Assembly: GCF_038562415.1 (NCBI RefSeq)
Contig: NZ_JBCFBA010000032.1
Span: 1 to 37,240, forward strand
Reading direction: 5' to 3'
Source: Solidesulfovibrio sp.
GTDB lineage: Bacteria; Desulfobacterota; Desulfovibrionia; Desulfovibrionales; Desulfovibrionaceae
Length of the DNA stretch: 37,240 bases
Part shown: one piece after another, positions 32,724-37,240 of the stretch
Layout: each line of letters begins with the position of its first letter
Position numbering within the stretch: the first letter of the stretch is position 1
Position numbers and translations under genes: made by a program
Notes under the pieces: generated by a model
Told to the model about the DNA's origin: nothing
Databases searched by the model: none
What the model saw: the letters and a program-made list of their open reading frames with translations, nothing else

Positions 32724-33620
32724 CTACTGCGACCCGTTCCACCCGGCCAGGACCAGCCGCGTCGCCGCCGCCAGCACCTCCCGCCGGGCCGGCGCGTTGC
32801 GTTGCGGCTGCGTGAAATAGACGGCCAGCACCAGCGGTGAACCTTGCGGCGGCCACAGGACGGCCACGTCGTTGGTCGTGCCGAAATCACCGCTGCCGGT
32901 CTTGTCGCCGACCGTCCAGCCCGGCGGCACCCCGGCCCGAATGCTGGCCCCACCCGTGGTGTTGCCCCGAAGCCAAGCCACGAGCAGGTCGCGCTTTTCG
33001 GGGGGGAGCGCGTCACCGAGCGTCAGGCGCGCCACCGTGCGGGCCATGGCCTCGGGTGTGGTGGTATCGCGGGGGTCGCCGGGAATGGCGCTGTTGAGTT
33101 CCGGCTCGATGCGGTCGAGGCGGAAGGTGGCGTCGCCCAGACGGCGGGCAAAGGCCGTCAGCGCACCGGGGCCGCCAAGCTCGGCCAAGAGCAGATTGGC
33201 GGCCGTGTTGTCGCTGGCCTGGATGGCGGTGGCGCACAGCCCGGCCACGTCCATGCCCTGGCCCAAGTGCTCCCTGGTGACCGGCGCCCAGGCGAGCAGG
33301 TCGCGCGCGCCGTAGGCGACGTGTCTGGCGAGCAGCCCCGGCTCGTCCCGGCTCTTGTCCAGGACGGCCGCCGCCAGCACCAGCTTGAACGTGCTGCACA
33401 GCGCAAAGCGCTCGCTACCCCGGTAGGCGAAGCCACGGCCGGTGGCCGGGTCGAGGACGGCCAGGCCGAGCCGCCCCCCGGCCCCGCGTTCCAGGGCCGC
33501 CAGCCGGGACCGCAACACCCTGTCGCCCCTCTGCCCGGCCCAGGCCGCCCCGGCCAGGCCGCACGCGACCACGGCCAGCAGCATCGGCAACAACCACCGC
33601 CACAACACCCGATACCGCAT
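32724..33620 (-). CDS. bla: Class A beta-lactamase (CTX-M/DES-like)
   Basis: A 298-residue exported serine beta-lactamase. The N-terminus is a signal peptide (cut about AWA-GQ; VVAC could instead act as a weak lipobox). All class A motifs are intact: CSTFK (Ser76, Lys79), SDN (136-138), the omega-loop EPELN with Glu172 and Asn176, and KTGSGDFGTTND (Lys240). The stretches IPGDPRDTTTP, GNTTGGASIRAG and YFTQPQRNA closely resemble CTX-M enzymes, and a Ser follows KTG as in that extended-spectrum group. DES-1 of Desulfovibrio desulfuricans is a known relative. The start at 33620 has GAGGGA upstream. It lies in an ordinary chromosomal setting with no mobile gene beside it. Confidence 0.93.
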   Translation of the reverse strand: MRYRVLWRWLLPMLLAVVACGLAGAAWAGQRGDRVLRSRLAALERGAGGRLGLAVLDPATGRGFAYRGSERFALCSTFKLVLAAAVLDKSRDEPGLLARHVAYGARDLLAWAPVTREHLGQGMDVAGLCATAIQASDNTAANLLLAELGGPGALTAFARRLGDATFRLDRIEPELNSAIPGDPRDTTTPEAMARTVARLTLGDALPPEKRDLLVAWLRGNTTGGASIRAGVPPGWTVGDKTGSGDFGTTNDVAVLWPPQGSPLVLAVYFTQPQRNAPARREVLAAATRLVLAGWNGSQ

Positions 33621-33669
33621 AGGTTCCCTCGCTGGGAAAGGCCGCAGTGCGGCCTGGTCGCCAACCCCC

Positions 33670-33720
33670 TGCGGGGAGGTCCAGGAGGGGGTCACCCCCT
33701 CCTGGCCGCCGGAGGCATCC
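33670..33720 (-). repeat. GC-palindromic intergenic repeat, copy 8
   Basis: The core at 33681-33705 is CCAGGAGGGGG-TCA-CCCCCTCCTGG, preceded by GGGGAGGT and followed by CCGCCGGAGGCATCC. Reverse orientation. It fills the gap between the phosphorylase stop and the beta-lactamase start, so it lies in or just upstream of the lactamase leader. Confidence 0.85.
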
Positions 33721-33732
33721 CACCCGGCCACC

Positions 33733-36303
33733 CTACGCCGCGGCCCAGCGGATGAGCCCCAACGAATGGGAGTCGAGCAGCAGCGGATGGTGGGGCAGGA
33801 TGCGCACCGTGAAGCCGAACCGGCCGGCCTCGGCGGGCTGGACCTCGCCCACGTAGACCGTCCAGCCGTCCTCCATGTTTTCCACCGGCCGCATGTTGAC
33901 CGTGTCGCGCTGGGCGAACTTGCCTTCGTAATCCAGCCGGCCGGCGTAGATCTGCACTTCCACGTCCTGGGGGCGGATGCCGTTTAAATGGACCTCGGCC
34001 CGTATCCGGATGGGGTCGCCCACGTGGACCTGCTCCGGCTCGTCCGAGCGGATGTTGCGGACATTGAGGTTGCCCCACTTGGTCATCATATCCATGCGCC
34101 AGGAAGCCAGATCCTTGGCCGCGACGCAATCGTCGCGGGTGAGCCGGTTGTAGTTCTCCAGAGCCGGCACGTAGGCGATGCGGGCATAGTCCTCCACCAT
34201 GCGGTGGGAGTTGTACAGGGGCGCCAGCTCGGCGATGGAATCCTTCATCTTGCGGATCCAGTTGCGCGGCAGGCTGCCGTGGTGGCCCCGGTCGTAGAAG
34301 GTCGGAATGATCTCGTTTTCGAGGATGTTGTAGAGGGTCTGGCTCTCCACGAAGTCCTGGTAGCCGCCGTCCTCGTACTCCTCGCCCTGGCCGATGGCCC
34401 AGCCCACGCTGTTGTCGGGCTTCCAGGCCTCGGCCCACCAGCCGTCCAGGGTGCTGTAGTTGAGCACGCCGTTGCACATGGCCTTCATGCCGCTGGTGCC
34501 GCAGGCCTCCAGCGGCCGCCGGGGCGTATTGAGCCAGACATCCACGCCCTGGACCAGGTAGCTGGCGATCTCCATGTCGTAGTCTTCCAGGAAGACCATG
34601 TTGAAGCGGCACTGCTGGCTGTTGCACATCTGGACCAGCTCCTGGATGATCCGCTTGCCCTCGTTGTCGTGGGGATGGGCCTTGCCGGCGAAGACGAACT
34701 GCACCGGATGGCCGGTGTCGCCCAGGATTTTGATCAGGCGCTCCCGGTCGGAAAGGAGCAGGTTGGCCCGCTTGTAGGTGGCGAAACGCCGGGCGAAACC
34801 GATGGTCAGCGTCTGGGGATCGAGGACTTCCTCGGCGGCTTGCAGTTCCTTGCGCTTGGCGCCCCGGGCCAGGAGCTGTTCCCGAAGGCGTTCGCGCACG
34901 AAGCCCACCAGCCGCTCGCGCAGCCGCTCGTGGGTGCGCCACAGCTCGGCGTCGGAAATGAGGTGCGTCTGGGCGAACACCCGGCCCGTATCCGGGTCCT
35001 CCCGCCAGTTGGCCCCGAAGTAGCGGTCATAGAGCGCGGCCATGTCCTGGGACACCCAGGTCGGCACGTGCACGCCGTTGGTGATGGCGCCGATGGGCAC
35101 GTCCTCCACCGGGTACTGGTTCCAGACCCGGTTCCACATCCCGCGCGAGACCACGCCGTGAAGCTTGGACACGCCGTTGTTGAAGCGCGAGAGCTTGAGC
35201 GCCAAAACCGGCATGCAGAAATGCTCGGAATCGTTGCGCGGGTCTTCCCGGCCCAGGGCCAGCAGGACCTTGAAGGCCAGGCCCAGGCGCTTGGCGTAGT
35301 CCTCGAAATAGGCCTGGATGAGGTCCGGCGGGAAACGGTCGTTGCCGGCCGGCACCGGGGTGTGGGTGGTGAAGATGGAGCTCGAGGCCACGAGTTCCAT
35401 GGCCGCCTCGAAGGACAGCTTGTGCTTGTCCATGAAGTTGGCGATGCGCTCCAGGCCGGCGAAGGCCGAATGGCCCTCGTTCATGTGGATGACCTTGGGC
35501 TTGAGCGAGAGCGCCTCCAGGGCGCGGATGCCGCCGATGCCGAGCAGGTATTCCTGGCGCACCCGGGTTTCCAGGTCGCCGCCGTAGAGGCGGTTGGTCA
35601 ACTGGCGCGAGGCGGGCTGATTTTCGGCCACGTTGGTGTCCAGGAGGTACAGGGACACCCGGCCCACCTGCGCCTTCCAGATCTGGGCATGGACGCGCTC
35701 GCCGCGCAGGTCGACGTAGATGAGGATGTGCTCGCCCGCGGCGTCGCGGCACAGCGACAGCGGCATCTGCTCGAAGTCGTAGATGGGGTAGCGCTCCTGC
35801 TGCCAGCCGTCGGCCGTGAGGTACTGGCGGAAATAGCCCTGCTGGTAGCACAGCCCGATGCCGACCAGGGGCACGCACAGGTCGCTGGCCGATTTGAGGT
35901 GGTCGCCGGCCAGGATGCCCAGGCCCCCGGAATAGATGGGCAGGCAGGCGCTGATGCCGTATTCCAGGCTGAAATAGGCCACCACGGGCTGGCCGTCGCG
36001 GTCGGGGAAGGGGATGGAGGTGGTTTTGCGGGACAGATAGGTCTGGAGCGTCTGGCGCAGGTCGTTCACCCGCTCCACGAAAAACTCGTCGTCGGCCAGG
36101 CTCTCCAGCGTCTTTTGCGGCAACCGGTTCAGGAAACCCACGGGGTTGCCCGCGCAATCCCGCCACAATTTGCGGTCGACCTGGGCGAAAAGCGAGGCAA
36201 TGTCGTCGTTCCACGAAAAAAGCAGGTTGTAGGCCAGATCCCAGAGCGAATGGAGTTTGGCCGGCAATTTCGGCACCACGCTGTAGACGCGTAACGGCTG
36301 CAT
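33733..36303 (-). CDS. glgP: Alpha-glucan (glycogen) phosphorylase
   Basis: An 856-residue enzyme that splits alpha-1,4 glucan with phosphate to give glucose-1-phosphate. It belongs to the Thermotoga/archaeal-type short phosphorylases rather than the E. coli type: YFSLEYGISACLPIYSGGLGILAGDHLKSASDLC near 110-140, HMNEGHSAF, THTPVPAGNDRF, FARRFATYKRANLL and GTSGMKAMCNG, with the pyridoxal-phosphate Lys at about 607. The start at 36303 (MQPLRVYSVV) has AAGGGG upstream; the ATG at 36432 adds unrelated sequence. No glycogen synthase or branching enzyme gene is within the window. The beta-lactamase gene follows after a repeat. Confidence 0.93.
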   Translation of the reverse strand: MQPLRVYSVVPKLPAKLHSLWDLAYNLLFSWNDDIASLFAQVDRKLWRDCAGNPVGFLNRLPQKTLESLADDEFFVERVNDLRQTLQTYLSRKTTSIPFPDRDGQPVVAYFSLEYGISACLPIYSGGLGILAGDHLKSASDLCVPLVGIGLCYQQGYFRQYLTADGWQQERYPIYDFEQMPLSLCRDAAGEHILIYVDLRGERVHAQIWKAQVGRVSLYLLDTNVAENQPASRQLTNRLYGGDLETRVRQEYLLGIGGIRALEALSLKPKVIHMNEGHSAFAGLERIANFMDKHKLSFEAAMELVASSSIFTTHTPVPAGNDRFPPDLIQAYFEDYAKRLGLAFKVLLALGREDPRNDSEHFCMPVLALKLSRFNNGVSKLHGVVSRGMWNRVWNQYPVEDVPIGAITNGVHVPTWVSQDMAALYDRYFGANWREDPDTGRVFAQTHLISDAELWRTHERLRERLVGFVRERLREQLLARGAKRKELQAAEEVLDPQTLTIGFARRFATYKRANLLLSDRERLIKILGDTGHPVQFVFAGKAHPHDNEGKRIIQELVQMCNSQQCRFNMVFLEDYDMEIASYLVQGVDVWLNTPRRPLEACGTSGMKAMCNGVLNYSTLDGWWAEAWKPDNSVGWAIGQGEEYEDGGYQDFVESQTLYNILENEIIPTFYDRGHHGSLPRNWIRKMKDSIAELAPLYNSHRMVEDYARIAYVPALENYNRLTRDDCVAAKDLASWRMDMMTKWGNLNVRNIRSDEPEQVHVGDPIRIRAEVHLNGIRPQDVEVQIYAGRLDYEGKFAQRDTVNMRPVENMEDGWTVYVGEVQPAEAGRFGFTVRILPHHPLLLDSHSLGLIRWAAA

Positions 36304-36468
36304 AGCTTCCCCTTTTATCGGCCACGCCGTCACGACGCGAAACGCCGCGCAGTCCGTGCCTTCCTGGCATCTATCCACAAGCCCCCGCAAATGGCAAGAC
36401 CGGCCCCGAAACGTCACGACCATGACACCCAAGTGAGAACTTCCGCGATTTCAGCATGTTAAATCTTG

Positions 36469-36496
36469 TTTACAAAATCAACGGATACGGTAGGTT
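36469..36496 (+). promoter_or_regulatory. Possible promoter of dut
   Basis: TTTACA, a 16-base spacer and TAGGTT lie in a short AT-rich patch about 34 bases upstream of the dUTPase ATG. The -35 match is good and the -10 weak. The 226-base gap also holds the phosphorylase promoter, which I could not place. Confidence 0.3.
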
Positions 36497-36529
36497 AACC
36501 CCCCTATCGCCACCCCGGAGGTATTGCCC

Positions 36530-36994
36530 ATGACCGCGCCGACCAGCATCCTACGCCTCAAGTTCCTCCGGGAATCGAGCCGCGACAACCCGCCCACGGT
36601 CGCCACCCCCGGCTCGGCCGGCCTGGACCTGCGCGCCGACATCGAGGCCGAGACGCTTACCATCGCCCCCGGGGCGCGCGCCGCCGTGCCGACCGGCATC
36701 GCCATCGAGATCGAAACACCCGGCCTGGCCGGCTTCGTCTATTCCCGCTCGGGCCTGGGGGCCAAGCACGGCCTGACCGTGGCCCAGGGCGTGGGCGTCA
36801 TCGACCCGGACTACCGGGGCGAAATCATCGTCTGGCTGCTCAACACGTCCACCGAGCCCAAGACCATCGCCCGCCACGAACGCATCGCCCAGCTCATCCT
36901 GGCCCCCATCGCGCGCCCCATCGTCACGCCCGTGGACGACCTCGGCGACACCCACCGCGGCGACGGCGGCTTCGGGCATAGCGGCAGGGTGTAG
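36530..36994 (+). CDS. dut: Deoxyuridine triphosphate nucleotidohydrolase (dUTPase)
   Basis: A 154-residue trimeric dUTPase that hydrolyses dUTP to dUMP and pyrophosphate, keeping uracil out of DNA and supplying dUMP for thymidylate. All five motifs are visible: GSAGLDLRAD, SRSGLGAKHG, GVGVIDPDYRGEI (with the catalytic Asp), RIAQLILAP and RGDGGFGHSGRV, which corresponds to the usual RGxGGFGSTG C-terminal arm. GGAGGT precedes the ATG at 36530 by eight bases, so I prefer it to the TTG at 36524. It stands alone, followed by repeat DNA. Confidence 0.95.
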   Translation: MTAPTSILRLKFLRESSRDNPPTVATPGSAGLDLRADIEAETLTIAPGARAAVPTGIAIEIETPGLAGFVYSRSGLGAKHGLTVAQGVGVIDPDYRGEIIVWLLNTSTEPKTIARHERIAQLILAPIARPIVTPVDDLGDTHRGDGGFGHSGRV

Positions 36995-37011
36995 AGTAAG
37001 AAGAAGAGGAA

Positions 37012-37064
37012 GATGCCTCCGGCGGCCGGGGGGCATGATGCCCCCCGGACCCCCCCAAAGGGGG
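37012..37064 (+). repeat. GC-palindromic intergenic repeat, copy 9
   Basis: GATGCCTCCGGCGG precedes the core at 37026-37048 (CCGGGGGG-CATGATG-CCCCCCGG), and ACCCCCCCAAAGGGGG follows. This copy shows the fullest form of the family and defines forward orientation. It lies about 20 bases beyond the dUTPase stop. Confidence 0.88.
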
Positions 37065-37111
37065 AAAGGGCTTCGCGTCGCATACGGGAAAACGGCAACT
37101 CTCCGTTTCAA

Positions 37112-37180
37112 CCCTTAAAAAGTTTTTGGGGAGGGTGGGGGTCCGGGGGAGGGAACCCCTTTTTTCAAAAAGGGGTTTCC
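37112..37180 (-). repeat. T/A-rich hairpin repeat, type R2, right copy
   Basis: AAAAAGTTTTTGGGGAGGG, a G-rich linker and a hairpin GGAACCCCTTTTT/AAAAAGGGGTTTCC form the inverted copy of 76-140. The stem here is better paired than in the left copy. The last 60 bases of the window hold nothing further that I recognise. Confidence 0.75.
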
Positions 37181-37240
37181 GCCCCCCGCCATGCCAACCC
37201 CACGGTGGGTGGGTTTTTGGGAACGGGTTGACCGCGCAAA

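Noticed and set aside
33988-36294. 768-residue plus-strand open frame opposite glycogen phosphorylase
   Set aside because: Val/Gly/His-rich shadow; the phosphorylase motifs are unambiguous.
224-37064. CRISPR array from repeated palindromes
   Set aside because: Copies are kilobases apart, in both orientations, and have no regular spacers.
76-37180. Terminal inverted repeats of a 37-kb mobile element
   Set aside because: The interior is ordinary chromosomal genes with no transposase or integrase, and the block looks like a common dispersed repeat.
37013-37231. 72-residue frame at the window end
   Set aside because: Made entirely of the two repeat types.

Overview
The window is GC-rich bacterial chromosome with dense genes, short intergenic gaps and strong GGAG-type ribosome binding sites. 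The gene content suggests a sulfate-reducing deltaproteobacterium of the Desulfovibrionaceae (Desulfovibrio/Solidesulfovibrio type). The pointers are an archaeal-style three-gene glutamate synthase rich in Fe-S motifs, a DsrE-family protein, a class A beta-lactamase of the kind known from Desulfovibrio (DES-1), an AAA_32-type Lon-like protease, a large acyl-CoA dehydrogenase, and a very abundant GC-palindromic intergenic repeat. The taxonomic call is inference. No rRNA, tRNA, CRISPR array, transposase or phage gene was recognised.

Layout. 1-2.6 kb: repeat and hairpin DNA, a large acyl-CoA dehydrogenase (minus) and a divergent regulatory gap. 2.6-5.4 kb: a FapA/DUF342 beta-solenoid protein (plus), facing a two-gene minus-strand operon for a TVGYGD potassium channel with an RCK domain and a separate cyclic-nucleotide-binding protein. 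5.5-7.8 kb: a secreted caspase-like peptidase, then a GC repeat and an AT-rich perfect palindrome. 7.9-11.1 kb (minus): a Lon-like protease and an uncharacterised protein two bases behind it. 11.2-13.1 kb: a membrane acyltransferase facing sfsA. 13.2-17.3 kb: an aminotransferase, a sensor kinase and an NtrC-type sigma-54 activator. 17.2-19.1 kb (minus): a diguanylate cyclase and a probable 62-residue follower. 19.3-22.3 kb: a DUF1998 helicase fused to a DnaQ-like exonuclease. 22.4-25.9 kb: a complete nitrate/sulfonate/thiamine-precursor-type ABC importer (ATPase, two permeases, binding protein) interrupted by GC repeats. 26.2-31.4 kb: the glutamate synthase operon. 31.4-32.1 kb: a lower-GC membrane protein gene flanked by repeat copies. 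32.2-36.3 kb (minus): DsrE-like protein, beta-lactamase and alpha-glucan phosphorylase. 36.5-37 kb: dUTPase, then more repeats.

How genes work together. The glutamate synthase genes together encode glutaminase, FMN/Fe-S synthase, GXGXG, NADPH-dehydrogenase and ferredoxin modules, so they form a complete ammonia-assimilation enzyme. The ABC genes form one importer of unknown substrate. The kinase and sigma-54 activator form one two-component system. The channel and nucleotide-binding protein are probably a split ligand-gated potassium channel.

The most unusual features are the palindromic repeat family (nine copies whose stems change while staying paired, one of them forming the 5' end of a permease gene), the single-chain helicase-exonuclease resembling a fusion of Bacillus MrfA and MrfB, and the low-GC gene bracketed by two same-orientation repeats. 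Many long open frames opposite the real genes are GC-bias shadows and were left out.
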